From Bacillota bacterium (GTDB taxonomy: Bacteria > Bacillota > Negativicutes > Sporomusales > CTSoil-080), in contig JAGGAE010000012.1 in the NCBI GenBank assembly GCA_017889725.1, positions 1 through 36,246 on the forward strand: a stretch of DNA of 36,246 nt. Reading direction: 5' to 3'. Shown piece by piece: positions 1 through 8,276 of the stretch. Within the stretch, counting starts at the first letter, position 1. Each line of letters starts with the position of its first letter. The notes beneath the pieces were generated by a model, which saw only the letters and a list, made by a program, of their open reading frames with translations, was not told where the DNA came from and did not search any database. Both the position numbers and the translations under genes were made by a program.

Positions 1-710
1 TCCTGAATATCGACATCGGTAACTTGGGCTTCGAACTCTACCTGACCGCCAAGCGCAATAATACGCTCGCGTATTTTTATTACGACTTGCCTAAGCTTAT
101 CCGTGCCTACATGAGGCTTGTGGAGATATTTTATTTCAGGCGGCGCACCAGCGGCGACAAACGCCTCCAACACCTGAGACATGCGCGGATCATTTACCCT
201 GGTGGTAAGTTTACCGTCGGAAAATGTGCCCGCCCCGCCTTCACCAAATTGCACATTGGATACCGGATCAAATTCGCCGGTTTGCCAGAACCGGGCAACG
301 TCTTTACTGCGCCTGTCCACATCCCGCCCCCGTTCCAGCACCAAAGGACGATACCCATACTCGGCCAGCCTGAGGGCCGCAAAAAGTCCGGCCGGGCCAG
401 CCCCCACTACCACCGGAGGATGATCCAGTCCGACTCCCCCCCGATCCAGGTCGGGCAAAGGTTCCTCATTTTTTTGTCGAACATCCCTGTCACCCTTGAG
501 CCGGGAAAGAACTTGGCCTTCCGCCAACTTTACCTCAACATCCAGCGTATAAACAAAGCTAATATTATTTTTTCGGCGGGCGTCAACCGCCCTCCGGACA
601 ATAGTAACCTCCGCCACCGAAGAAAGCGGCAGCTTCAACCTTTTGGCCGCAATCTGCGATAAAGGCATATCTTCCTGTACGGGGACCCGCATATTAGTAA
701 TTCTCAGCAA
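1..710 (-). CDS. FAD-dependent dehydrogenase of the COG2509 family, C-terminal part outside the window
   Basis: I translated this gene from the reverse strand; it is open from a TTG at 710 to the window edge (about 236 residues visible). An AGGAGA ribosome site at 720–725 lies 9 bases before the TTG, and the protein begins LLRITNMRVPV, as COG2509 proteins do. After an N-terminal domain of about 95 residues comes a Rossmann dinucleotide site, VVVGAGPAG (residues 100–108), followed by VLERG and the family-like segment FGEGGAGTFSDGKL. Members are predicted cytosolic flavoproteins of unknown substrate. The ribosome site overlaps the cdaR stop codon, so it is probably the third gene of the cdaA–cdaR operon. 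The catalytic C-terminal half is not visible. The family call is firm; the role is unknown. Confidence 0.85.
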   Translation of the reverse strand, partial: MLRITNMRVPVQEDMPLSQIAAKRLKLPLSSVAEVTIVRRAVDARRKNNISFVYTLDVEVKLAEGQVLSRLKGDRDVRQKNEEPLPDLDRGGVGLDHPPVVVGAGPAGLFAALRLAEYGYRPLVLERGRDVDRRSKDVARFWQTGEFDPVSNVQFGEGGAGTFSDGKLTTRVNDPRMSQVLEAFVAAGAPPEIKYLHKPHVGTDKLRQVVIKIRERIIALGGQVEFEAQVTDVDIQ

Positions 711-724
711 ACAAAATCTTCTCC

Positions 725-1648
725 TTAATGCCCGGAGTTTACGTGAATTTCAACAAAGACCGATTTTTGCAGCGCCGTTATCCCGTCTTTGAATTGCAGC
801 TTACTTTCTTTTTCGGTATTCGCACTCACATCCGATACGTTGACAGGCTCTGTATATATAAAATCAACATTGGCCAATGCAGCCGGAGCCCCGGTTATCT
901 CTATCTGAGCCGGTTTGATAATAATTTTCTCTAATGATAACCCATTTGCCAGTCGGCCATACATAACAGGTTTGATTTCTACCAGCTTTTTTCCTAATCC
1001 TACGGACAACTTCGCTGAAACCGCTACTTTTTCCGGTGTTATTGTCACACCACTTATGTCACGTCCGTCTTTTCCCAGGAGAATTGGAACAATCTCAACC
1101 GAAAGGCTGTCGGTTTTCCCAGACAAATCCAGTGGCAAAATCACTTTCTCAACCGCAGCCACTATGTGGCGCGGCCCTTCCAGTGTGATATGTTCCGGGT
1201 CAGCAACCACCTTTTCTAAAAGTAGCCCCGGTGCCAATTCGCCGGAAAACTTAACTTCAACAGGCAATTTACGGCTAACCATTTCCACTAGGCTGACCTG
1301 CACCCGCTCAGGCGACGCTTCAACCAATTCAGTGTTCGTCGGCAATTCTGCATGTACGTTTACGGTATGTTGGCCTTCCGCCATACCTTTCATATCCGCA
1401 TAGGCTTTGATATCTTTTGCCTGTAAGGCGGCTAGGACGCTGCGCGTACCGCGTATTTTAATTCTAACGGTTTCGGTAGCATCATGTACGACAAGGGATG
1501 TAGCAACATTGCGTACTTCCATCGGCACAGAAAATACCGCTTCAATCGGCGGATTTTGCTCATTGCCTACATATACCCACAAAGCAAACGCAAATAGAAG
1601 CGCTAATATTCTCGCTGTGAGGTGGCTGACACGACCTTGTTTCATCAT
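725..1648 (-). CDS. cdaR: CdaR (YbbR-domain) regulator of the diadenylate cyclase
   Basis: The protein has 307 residues: one N-terminal membrane segment (about residues 12–28, LALLFAFALWVYV) followed by tandem extracytoplasmic YbbR repeats of roughly 80 residues, seen in the recurring pattern of a short hydrophobic strand then 'V..SLV' or 'VSAKL'. In Firmicutes, CdaR binds the membrane cyclase CdaA and tunes cyclic di-AMP output. The ATG at 1648 overlaps the cdaA stop by four bases (ATGA), with GGAGG five bases upstream; a second ATG follows directly. Translational coupling to cdaA is therefore likely. The gene is intact, although its partner cdaA is damaged here. glmM, the usual next gene, is not in the window; a COG2509 flavoprotein gene follows instead. 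Confidence 0.92.
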   Translation of the reverse strand: MMKQGRVSHLTARILALLFAFALWVYVGNEQNPPIEAVFSVPMEVRNVATSLVVHDATETVRIKIRGTRSVLAALQAKDIKAYADMKGMAEGQHTVNVHAELPTNTELVEASPERVQVSLVEMVSRKLPVEVKFSGELAPGLLLEKVVADPEHITLEGPRHIVAAVEKVILPLDLSGKTDSLSVEIVPILLGKDGRDISGVTITPEKVAVSAKLSVGLGKKLVEIKPVMYGRLANGLSLEKIIIKPAQIEITGAPAALANVDFIYTEPVNVSDVSANTEKESKLQFKDGITALQKSVFVEIHVNSGH

Positions 1649-2342
1649 GACAACCTCCGGTTAAAAAAGTCGCTAAAGGTGGATGGCTTGGTTGTATAAA
1701 GCGGCTGCAAATAGTCCTTTAGTCCTTGCGGTTCAATATAGCGCTCCAGGAAGCCGCCAACGGCTATGGAAATAATGCCGGTCTCTTCGCTGACCACTAT
1801 CACCAGGGCATCCGCCTGTTCACTTAACCCCAGAGCCGCCCGATGCCGGGTGCCCAGTTCTTTGCCCAGAGTACGGGCATCCGAAAGAGGCAAAATACAA
1901 CCTGCAGCCATAATCCGGTTGGCCCGGATGAGTACGGCCCCGTCATGCAGCGGGGAATTAGGTACGAATATATTGTTCAACAATTCGTTAGATACTAAAC
2001 CATCAATGCGTGTTCCCGTCTCTGCATAGTCGTTTAAACCGGTTTCCCGTTCAAATACAATAATCGCCCCGGTTTTATTCTTAGCAAGGGCTGAAATACA
2101 ACCGGCAGGGCAACTAAAACTACAGTCATCGTCTTCTGCAGCAACCAGTTAATGACGTTCAGACTCAGCCATTTACTGATAAGCGTCGCTACCAGCAGCA
2201 CAATAAGGCCCTTTAAGAGAGCCACGGCCCGCGTATCCCGAATCATAATATATATTTTATATAAAACCGTTGCTACAATTAATATATCAATAATATCAAG
2301 CCAGCCGATGATTGACATAATCCCCTGTATTTGTTGCAGCAT
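1645..2342 (-). pseudogene. cdaA: Diadenylate cyclase CdaA, broken by an internal deletion with frameshift
   Basis: CdaA (DisA_N domain) joins two ATP into cyclic di-AMP, which controls potassium balance and cell-wall homeostasis. The N-terminal part, from ATG 2342 (GAGGAG seven bases upstream), has three membrane helices (about residues 9–34, 40–60, 64–83) and ends VALPVVFQ, where the frame is lost near 2090 and runs into a stop at 2034. The catalytic part resumes in another frame with ALAKNKTGAIIVFERETG and keeps the DGA (PLHDGAVL) and RHR (GTRHRAALG) motifs, ending at the TGA that overlaps cdaR. About 37 residues that normally link helix 3 to the cyclase fold, starting ELRRALE in relatives, are absent. 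As written it cannot encode a working enzyme. An assembly error is more likely than a real null. Confidence 0.85.
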
Positions 2343-2389
2343 ATCTCTTCTCCTCGGCACATACTAGATAGAACTATTCTACCCAAAAA

Positions 2390-2420
2390 GAGGAAAAACC
2401 TTTTCACAATGTTTTTCCTC
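2390..2420 (-). terminator. Hairpin terminator upstream of cdaA
   Basis: A perfect 9-bp stem (GAGGAAAAA at 2390–2398 with TTTTTCCTC at 2412–2420) has a 13-base loop. Read on the minus strand it is followed by TTTTT (2385–2389), as expected for a factor-independent terminator. It lies between ilvE and cdaA and would separate the two transcripts. The AT-rich stem makes its strength uncertain. Confidence 0.55.
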
Positions 2421-2440
2421 AAAAAAATAACTGCAAACTT

Positions 2441-2491
2441 AAAGGAAAAAGACTTGACCTTAAGGAAAAAGACTTGACCTTGAGCCAAGTC
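2441..2491 (-). terminator. ilvE terminator with a duplicated 3' half
   Basis: Just after the ilvE stop, the minus strand folds GACTTG (2486–2491) against CAAGTC (2471–2476), followed by TTTTTCC, a typical factor-independent terminator. The 3' arm plus T-run is repeated: positions 2442–2460 and 2462–2480 are an identical 19-base tandem repeat (20-base period). The 5' arm can thus pair with either copy of CAAGTC. Confidence 0.6.
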
Positions 2492-2504
2492 TATCTATCC
2501 ATGC

Positions 2505-3464
2505 CTAAATTTTGGCCACTGTTTCCAACCAGCCGAAAGTATCTTTTACTTTACCATACTGCAAACCAGTGACATAGTCAAATAGTTTTTGGGCCAGCGG
2601 TCCAGTCTTGTTATCATTTATAACGATATTATTGCCCTTCCAGGACAGTTCTCCAACCGGTGATATAACCGCAGCCGTACCTGATCCGAAGACTTCTTCC
2701 AATATACTACCGGTCAATGCCGGAGTAATCAGTTCTCCATTAATTTTGAAGAAAATATTCATGGTTCCTACTTCTTCAATATATTTACGTTCTACGGCAT
2801 CCAGCCACAACACCTGGGTAAAACCTTCTTTTTTAGCTTCGACCTGAGCTCTAAGACTGGCAGCATAATTGGCCGGGGTTTTCGCTTCGCCTAAACCGCC
2901 GTGCACAGCCCGGACAAATTTGTCCTCAACCCGAATGCTGACCGGGTCAAATCCGCCGGAATAGTAGGCTCCCGATGGCGACAAAATAATGGCCAACTTA
3001 TAGGTATCGGAAACCTTAACCCCTACATAGGGATCAGTAGCAAAAATAAACGGACGGATATAAAGGGAAGTCCCAAAAGCGTCCGGCACCCAAACTTTGT
3101 CAAGTTGGATGAGTTTTTTCAGGCCTTCGTATACCATCTTGATATCTACCTGCGGAATACACAAGATCTCCGCTGACCGGTTAAAGCGGTTCAAGTAGTC
3201 TTGCGAACGGAACAGAGTAATTTCATTATCGGCAGTCCGAAAAGCTTTCATGCCTTCAAATATGGCCTGTCCGTAATGCAGTACCATAGCTGACGGAAAC
3301 ATACAAAACTCATCGTACGGAATAATGCTGGGGTTATGCCAACCCTTTCCTGTTTCATAATCCATCACAAACATATGATCGGCAAAAATATGGCCGAAGC
3401 CCAAACCTGCCGCGTCGGGAATAGTTCTCGGTTTCTCTGTGCGAGAAACTTTAATTTCTGACAT
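2505..3464 (-). CDS. ilvE: Branched-chain amino acid aminotransferase (class IV), with in-frame internal deletion
   Basis: This PLP enzyme exchanges amino groups between glutamate and the keto-acids of leucine, isoleucine and valine in the cytosol. The start is ATG 3464, six bases after GGGGGC; the frame is open further upstream but without a ribosome site. Group-II BCAT features include FADHMF near the N-terminus, AIFEGMKAFR, the PLP-lysine region GEAKTPANYAASL and the C-terminal FGSGTAAVISPVGE. The 319 residues are short for a family of about 350–360: GSIL runs straight into EEVFGSG near 2700, where relatives carry some 35 more residues (TRDSV to the end of the EVxxA helix). The frame is kept, but the active-site domain would be incomplete. 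The gene has its own promoter inside the end of argH. Confidence 0.9.
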   Translation of the reverse strand: MSEIKVSRTEKPRTIPDAAGLGFGHIFADHMFVMDYETGKGWHNPSIIPYDEFCMFPSAMVLHYGQAIFEGMKAFRTADNEITLFRSQDYLNRFNRSAEILCIPQVDIKMVYEGLKKLIQLDKVWVPDAFGTSLYIRPFIFATDPYVGVKVSDTYKLAIILSPSGAYYSGGFDPVSIRVEDKFVRAVHGGLGEAKTPANYAASLRAQVEAKKEGFTQVLWLDAVERKYIEEVGTMNIFFKINGELITPALTGSILEEVFGSGTAAVISPVGELSWKGNNIVINDNKTGPLAQKLFDYVTGLQYGKVKDTFGWLETVAKI

Positions 3465-3531
3465 CGTTAAGCCCCCTTCATAAACAAGCACCTGGCGCAA
3501 ACGCGTCATTTTGTGGTATAGCTTACCAAGG

Positions 3532-3561
3532 ATTATAGTACATTTTTTCGATAAGTGTCAA
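3532..3561 (-). promoter_or_regulatory. Sigma-A-type promoter of ilvE
   Basis: On the minus strand TTGACA (3556–3561) and TATAAT (3532–3537) are separated by 18 bases, a perfect match to both consensus hexamers. The promoter sits in the last codons of argH; the -10 box contains the argH TAA stop. Transcription would start near 3525, leaving a leader of about 60 bases before ilvE. Confidence 0.75.
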
Positions 3562-4874
3562 GCACAGAATGTTGTTCTTCCAAGGACTTTTGCCCCCGTA
3601 CAAGAGCCATTGCCACTTGCTTGGGCGACGTACCGCCATAGGAGTTTCTTGCGGCAACGCAAGTCTCAATGGTGATAGCCTCTAGGATGTCATCAGAAAA
3701 TAGCGGTGAAAACTGCTTAAACTCTTCTAAGGATAAGTCGGTAAGCGTTTTATCCTGTTCTATACAATAGCGCACGCTTTTCCCCACAACTTCATGCGCT
3801 TGCCTGAACGGCAATCCCTTTTTAACCAGGTAATCTGCCATATCGGTGGCATTGGAAAAATCGTGGCGAAGAGTATTTAGCATTCTCTTTCCGTTGACCT
3901 TCATCCCCCTGAGCATCCCCGCATAAATCAAGAGGCTGAATTTCACGGTATCGATGGTATCGAACAGTCCTTCCTTATCTTCCTGCAAATCTTTATTATA
4001 GGCCAGAGGCAAGCCTTTGGCGACTGTGAGCAGAGCCATTTGATTGCCAAAAACCCGTCCGGTTTTTCCCCTCACAAGTTCCGCCACATCCGGATTTTTC
4101 TTCTGCGGCATAATGCTCGATCCGGTACAATGAGCGTCGTCCAGTTCGATAAACTGGAATTCGGCGGAAGACCACAGGATAATTTCTTCACTTAACCGGC
4201 TGAGGTGCATCATCAATATGGAGGAAAACGACATAAATTCCAGCATATAGTCCCGGTCACTGACCGCGTCCAGACTGTTGTCATATACTGCGCCGAAGTT
4301 AAGCTGTTCGGCTACAAAATGCCGTTAACCGTCCGAAATCACGGACAAGCATAAAGAAATACGCCAGCATATGATGGGCGAAAAGTATGGGCTGCGCCCG
4401 CTGCAGATGGGTGTATCCAGGCATAATAATATCCTGATGCTTTTGAGCGGTTTCCAGCAACGCTTTTTCGAGATCGGCCAAAAGCGCACCGATAGCAACG
4501 AGTTCGCGTTTCATATACATATGGGTATCCAAAGCGACCTGATCGTTCCGGCTACGAGCGGTATGGAGTTTACCGCCTACGGGGCCAATACGTTCGGTCA
4601 GCCTCTTTTCAATGTTCATATGGATATCTTCCAAGCCAATCTCAAAGTTGAAATTGCCTGCCTCGATATCCGCTTGTATCCCCTTCAGCCCGTCAATAAT
4701 AAGGTGGGCTTCCTCTTCTGTAAGGATGCCGCATTTGGCCAGCATGCGGGCATGAGCGACGCTTCCGGCAACGTCTTCTTTATACAGACGATTATCAAAA
4801 GAAATGGAGGAGGTAAACTCCTCCACCATTATGTCGGTACTTTTGGCAAATCTGCCGCCCCACAACTTACTCAT
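3533..4874 (-). pseudogene. argH: Argininosuccinate lyase, broken by an internal deletion with frameshift
   Basis: ArgH splits argininosuccinate into arginine and fumarate, the last arginine step. It starts at ATG 4874 (MSKLWGGRF), overlapping the end of argG by 8 bases, with AAGGGG upstream. The N-terminal part holds [11 protein letters not shown] and [10 protein letters not shown]. It loses frame after RDFGRLT near 4324 and meets a stop at 4299. The C-terminal part restarts in another frame as [21 protein letters not shown] and keeps the signature [13 protein letters not shown]. About 25 residues are absent, including the GAGALAGTTFPID segment conserved in the family. Both halves are otherwise normal and lack decay, which argues for a sequence or assembly error. 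Confidence 0.88.
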
Positions 4875-6084
4875 GCGTTTTCGCCCCTTGCTGCATAAGC
4901 GCCCGAATTTTGAGCGGCAATCCAAACAGGTTGATAAAGCCTTCCGCATCCTGCTGGTTGTAAACTTCATCCCGGCCAAAGGTAACAAAGCCTTCATGAT
5001 AGAGCGAATACGGCGATTTGGCTCCGGCGCTCATGATATTGCCTTTGTATAATTTAAGCCGCACAGTACCACTTACGGTAGCCTGAGTGGTATTAACGAA
5101 AGAATCAAGCGCTTCCCTCAGCGGGGAGAACCACATGCCGTCATAAACAAGTTCCGCATACCGAACGGCAATTTGTTCTTTGAAGTGCATAGTCGCCCGA
5201 TCCAAGGTTAAGTATTCCAGCTCTCTATGGGCAAAGTAAATGATAGCTCCACCTGGATTCTCGTATACGCCTCTGGACTTCATACCTACCAAGCGGTTTT
5301 CAACAATATCAACTATACCAATGCCGTTAGCCGCACCCAAGGCATTGAGTTTTTCCAAAAGAGGCACTGCATCCATTTTTTGACCGTCAACAGCTACAGG
5401 AATTCCTTTTTCAAATTGAATTTCCACATAAGTAGGAGTATCCGGCGCCTGTTCCGGCGTTTTGGTTACCATGTATACATCATCTTTTGGCGCATTCCAG
5501 GGATCTTCCAGGTCTGCTCCTTCATGACTTAAGTGCCAAATATTGCGATCCATGCTATAGGGCCGTTTTTTGGTAACAGGCACGGGAATGTTATGCTTTT
5601 CCGCATAATCAATGGCATCTTCCCGTGATTTAATATCCCACTGCCGCCAAGGAGCAATAATTTTTAAATGCGGAGCCAGGGCTTTAACAGTCAGCTCAAA
5701 CCGTACCTGGTCATTGCCCTTGCCGGTAGCTCCGTGTGCAATGGCGTCAGCGCCTTCTTTTTCCGCTATTTCAACTAAGGCCTTGGCAATAACCGGTCTG
5801 GCAAATGAAGTACCTAAGAGGTATTTTCCTTCGTATATTGCCCCGGCTTTCACCACCTGCCAAACGTAATCTTCCACAAATTCCTTTGTCAGATCCTGAA
5901 TATACACTTTGCTGGCCCCGGACTTTAAGGCTTTGTCATGGACAGGTTCCAGTTCTTCCCCTTGCCCTACATCGGCGCACATCGCAATAACTTCGCAATG
6001 ATAATTTTCCTTTAACCAGGGAATTATGACAGACGTATCCAACCCTCCGGAGTAGGCTAAAACCACTTTTTTTATATCGCTCAT
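4867..6084 (-). CDS. argG: Argininosuccinate synthase
   Basis: ArgG condenses citrulline and aspartate with ATP to give argininosuccinate, the penultimate arginine step. The 405-residue protein is full length, with the N-type ATP pyrophosphatase P-loop YSGGLDTS (residues 11–18), then [22 protein letters not shown] and the C-terminal REVYE-like [12 protein letters not shown] strong AAGGAGGAAG ribosome site precedes ATG 6084. It lies 13 bases after argF and its end overlaps argH, so it is an internal gene of the argCJBDFGH operon. No anomaly is visible. Confidence 0.97.
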   Translation of the reverse strand: MSDIKKVVLAYSGGLDTSVIIPWLKENYHCEVIAMCADVGQGEELEPVHDKALKSGASKVYIQDLTKEFVEDYVWQVVKAGAIYEGKYLLGTSFARPVIAKALVEIAEKEGADAIAHGATGKGNDQVRFELTVKALAPHLKIIAPWRQWDIKSREDAIDYAEKHNIPVPVTKKRPYSMDRNIWHLSHEGADLEDPWNAPKDDVYMVTKTPEQAPDTPTYVEIQFEKGIPVAVDGQKMDAVPLLEKLNALGAANGIGIVDIVENRLVGMKSRGVYENPGGAIIYFAHRELEYLTLDRATMHFKEQIAVRYAELVYDGMWFSPLREALDSFVNTTQATVSGTVRLKLYKGNIMSAGAKSPYSLYHEGFVTFGRDEVYNQQDAEGFINLFGLPLKIRALMQQGAKTHE

Positions 6085-6097
6085 AATAACTTCCTCC

Positions 6098-7027
6098 TTA
6101 TACTCCGCCCATTACCAGGGCCAAAATTGCTTTTTGAACATGCAGGCGGTTTTCGGCTTCATCAAACACTACCGACTGCGGTCCTTCGATAACTTCTTCG
6201 GTGATTTCCTCATCCCGGTGGGCTGGCAGACAGTGCATAACAATAGCCCCCGGTTTAGCAAGCTTCATAACGCCGCTATTGATCTGGAACCCGGCGAAAT
6301 CCTGCTGCCGTTTGACCTGTTCACTTTCCTGCCCCATGCTGGCCCAAACATCGGTATATACCACGTCCGCGTCGCTTACCGCTGCCGAAATACGGTGATT
6401 AAGCGTTATTGTACTGCCAGTCAAGGCCGCGTCCTTTTCCGCCGCAGCGACAATAGCCGCATCCGGTTCATACCCCGGCGGCGTGGCGACGGCTATGTGC
6501 ATACCTACTTTGGCACATACCTGAATCAAAGAGTTAGCCATGTTATTGCCATCCCCGATATAGGTGAGTTTCCGACCTTTTAATTCTCCCTGATGCTCAA
6601 TAGCGGTAAACAAGTCGGCTAAAACCTGACAGGGATGAAGTAAATCAGTTAACCCGTTAATTATAGGGATATCGGCATATTTCGCCAGTTCTTCCACTTC
6701 CGCATGGGAATAGGTCCGGATCATAATGGCATCCAGATACCGCGACAATACCCGCGCGGTGTCTTTTATCGGTTCACCCCGGCCAATTTGCAGGTCGCTG
6801 GCCCCCAAAAACAAAGCCTGCCCCCCAAGCTGGCCCATACCGACTTCGAAGGAAACCCGAGTTCTGGTTGAAGCTTTTTGGAAAATCATCCCCAAGGTTT
6901 TTCCTTCCAGGAGGCGATGCGGTTCCCCTCTTTTGACTTTGTCCTTTAAATCTTTTGCTACCGCAAAGATTTTATGTATTTCCTCCAAGGATAATTGCTG
7001 AATGGATAACAAATCTTTTCCCTTCAC
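6098..7027 (-). CDS. argF: Ornithine carbamoyltransferase
   Basis: ArgF transfers the carbamoyl group of carbamoyl phosphate to ornithine, making citrulline. I chose GTG 7027 ([11 protein letters not shown]), eight bases after GGAGG; an in-frame ATG at 7042 overlaps that ribosome site and is unlikely. The 309-residue protein contains the carbamoyl-phosphate site STRTR (residues 53–57), HPCQ (131–134) and the ornithine/catalytic HCLPAHR near the C-terminus. These mark an anabolic-type OTC of normal length. It is placed between argD and argG in the operon. Confidence 0.96.
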   Translation of the reverse strand: MKGKDLLSIQQLSLEEIHKIFAVAKDLKDKVKRGEPHRLLEGKTLGMIFQKASTRTRVSFEVGMGQLGGQALFLGASDLQIGRGEPIKDTARVLSRYLDAIMIRTYSHAEVEELAKYADIPIINGLTDLLHPCQVLADLFTAIEHQGELKGRKLTYIGDGNNMANSLIQVCAKVGMHIAVATPPGYEPDAAIVAAAEKDAALTGSTITLNHRISAAVSDADVVYTDVWASMGQESEQVKRQQDFAGFQINSGVMKLAKPGAIVMHCLPAHRDEEITEEVIEGPQSVVFDEAENRLHVQKAILALVMGGV

Positions 7028-7084
7028 CCATAAAACCTCCAAATATTATGCCTGCTACTCACTATCTATATAATACCAAGCTGG

Positions 7085-8275
7085 CTAAAACTTGGCCAGC
7101 ACCGAATCCAACACCGATACCATTTCATCGACATGTGTTTTTTGAATGGTAAGCGGCGGTACAAAACGTAGTACGTCTCCGGCGGTACAGTTGATGATAA
7201 TCCCTTTGTCCATACATTGATTGACGATGTCTTTTCCCGGTTTGGTTAACTTCATACCAACCATAAGGCCTAAGCCCCTTACCTCCGTAACAAGCGCCGG
7301 ATATTTTGCTTGCAGTTTGCGTAAGGTTTGCAGCAGGTATTGCCCCATACTTTCGGCATTATCGAGCAGCCGCTCTTCGGCGATGATATCCAGTACCGCG
7401 TTAGCGGCAGCCGTTGCCAGCGCGTTGCCGCCAAAGGTGGTACCATGATCGCCGGGAGCAAAAACTGACGCCACTTTTTCCGTTGCCAGAAAAGCTCCTA
7501 TCGGTACTCCACCGCCTAACCCCTTGGCCATGGTAACAATATCCGGTTTTAGTTTGGTATGCTGAAAAGCAAACAATTTGCCAGTACGTCCCATTCCGGT
7601 CTGAATTTCATCCAATACTAATAACGCTCCGCGGGACCGACAGATTTCTCCGGCTTTTTCCAGATAACCCGCATCCGGAATGTTAACTCCACCTTCTCCT
7701 TGAATGGGTTCCAGTATCACGGCACAGGTTTTATCCGTCACCTGTTTCTCCAAGGCGTCAATATCGTTATAAGGGATGTACCGGAAGCCTTGCGGCAAGG
7801 GTTCATACCCTTTTTGATATTTCGGCTGGGCTGTCGCCGTCAGCGTAGCTAGTGTTCTTCCATGAAAACAATTCTCCGTAGTTATAATTTCAACCCGGTC
7901 CGGGTTTAAGGTTTTTCCATATTTACGTGCTAATTTTATAGCCCCTTCGTTTGCCTCAGCCCCGCTATTGGCAAAAAATACGCGGTCGAGACCGCTTAAC
8001 TGCGCCAGCGTTTTGGCCAAAGTAGTTTGCGGGATGGTATGGTACAGGTTGGATACATGAATGAGTTTCGCTGCCTGCTCCGCAATGGCTGCTACCAGCT
8101 TCTTGTGGCCGTGTCCGACTACGTTAACGGCTATACCTGCAAGAAAATCCAGATACTTTTTGCCATTCGCATCGTACACATAGGGACCTTCCCCCTTGGT
8201 CAATACCAGAGGATACCGGGAAAATACCGGCATGTAATATTTTTTATCTGTTTCCATCACCTGGTTTGCATCCAT
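7085..8275 (-). CDS. argD: Acetylornithine aminotransferase
   Basis: ArgD is a PLP class-III aminotransferase that converts N-acetylglutamate semialdehyde to N-acetylornithine with glutamate as donor. The 396-residue protein has the phosphate-binding NSGAEANEGAIKLAR (residues 103–117), EPIQGEGG, the cofactor aspartate in LDEIQTGMGR (D222) and the Schiff-base lysine in MAKGLGGG (K251). ATG 8275 starts one base after the argB stop; an AAAGGAG lies inside the end of argB, so translation is coupled. Related GABA or succinylornithine aminotransferases look similar, but the operon settles the role. Confidence 0.96.
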   Translation of the reverse strand: MDANQVMETDKKYYMPVFSRYPLVLTKGEGPYVYDANGKKYLDFLAGIAVNVVGHGHKKLVAAIAEQAAKLIHVSNLYHTIPQTTLAKTLAQLSGLDRVFFANSGAEANEGAIKLARKYGKTLNPDRVEIITTENCFHGRTLATLTATAQPKYQKGYEPLPQGFRYIPYNDIDALEKQVTDKTCAVILEPIQGEGGVNIPDAGYLEKAGEICRSRGALLVLDEIQTGMGRTGKLFAFQHTKLKPDIVTMAKGLGGGVPIGAFLATEKVASVFAPGDHGTTFGGNALATAAANAVLDIIAEERLLDNAESMGQYLLQTLRKLQAKYPALVTEVRGLGLMVGMKLTKPGKDIVNQCMDKGIIINCTAGDVLRFVPPLTIQKTHVDEMVSVLDSVLAKF

Positions 8276-8276
8276 T

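Noticed and set aside
24-662. Long plus-strand open frame of 212 codons
   Set aside because: It is the antisense shadow of the COG2509 flavoprotein, whose minus-strand frame has a Rossmann motif, a ribosome site and family-like sequence.
915-1403. Plus-strand open frame of 162 codons opposite cdaR
   Set aside because: It is low-complexity, without a ribosome site and fully antisense to an intact gene.
1645-2360. Programmed ribosomal frameshifting or bypassing in cdaA, argH, argC, amrB and rpsI
   Set aside because: Conserved protein blocks are missing from the DNA itself, so no change of frame during translation could restore them; no slippery site is present at the junctions.
2441-2480. CRISPR-like repeat
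   Set aside because: Only two adjacent copies of 19 bases with no spacer; it is a duplicated terminator arm.
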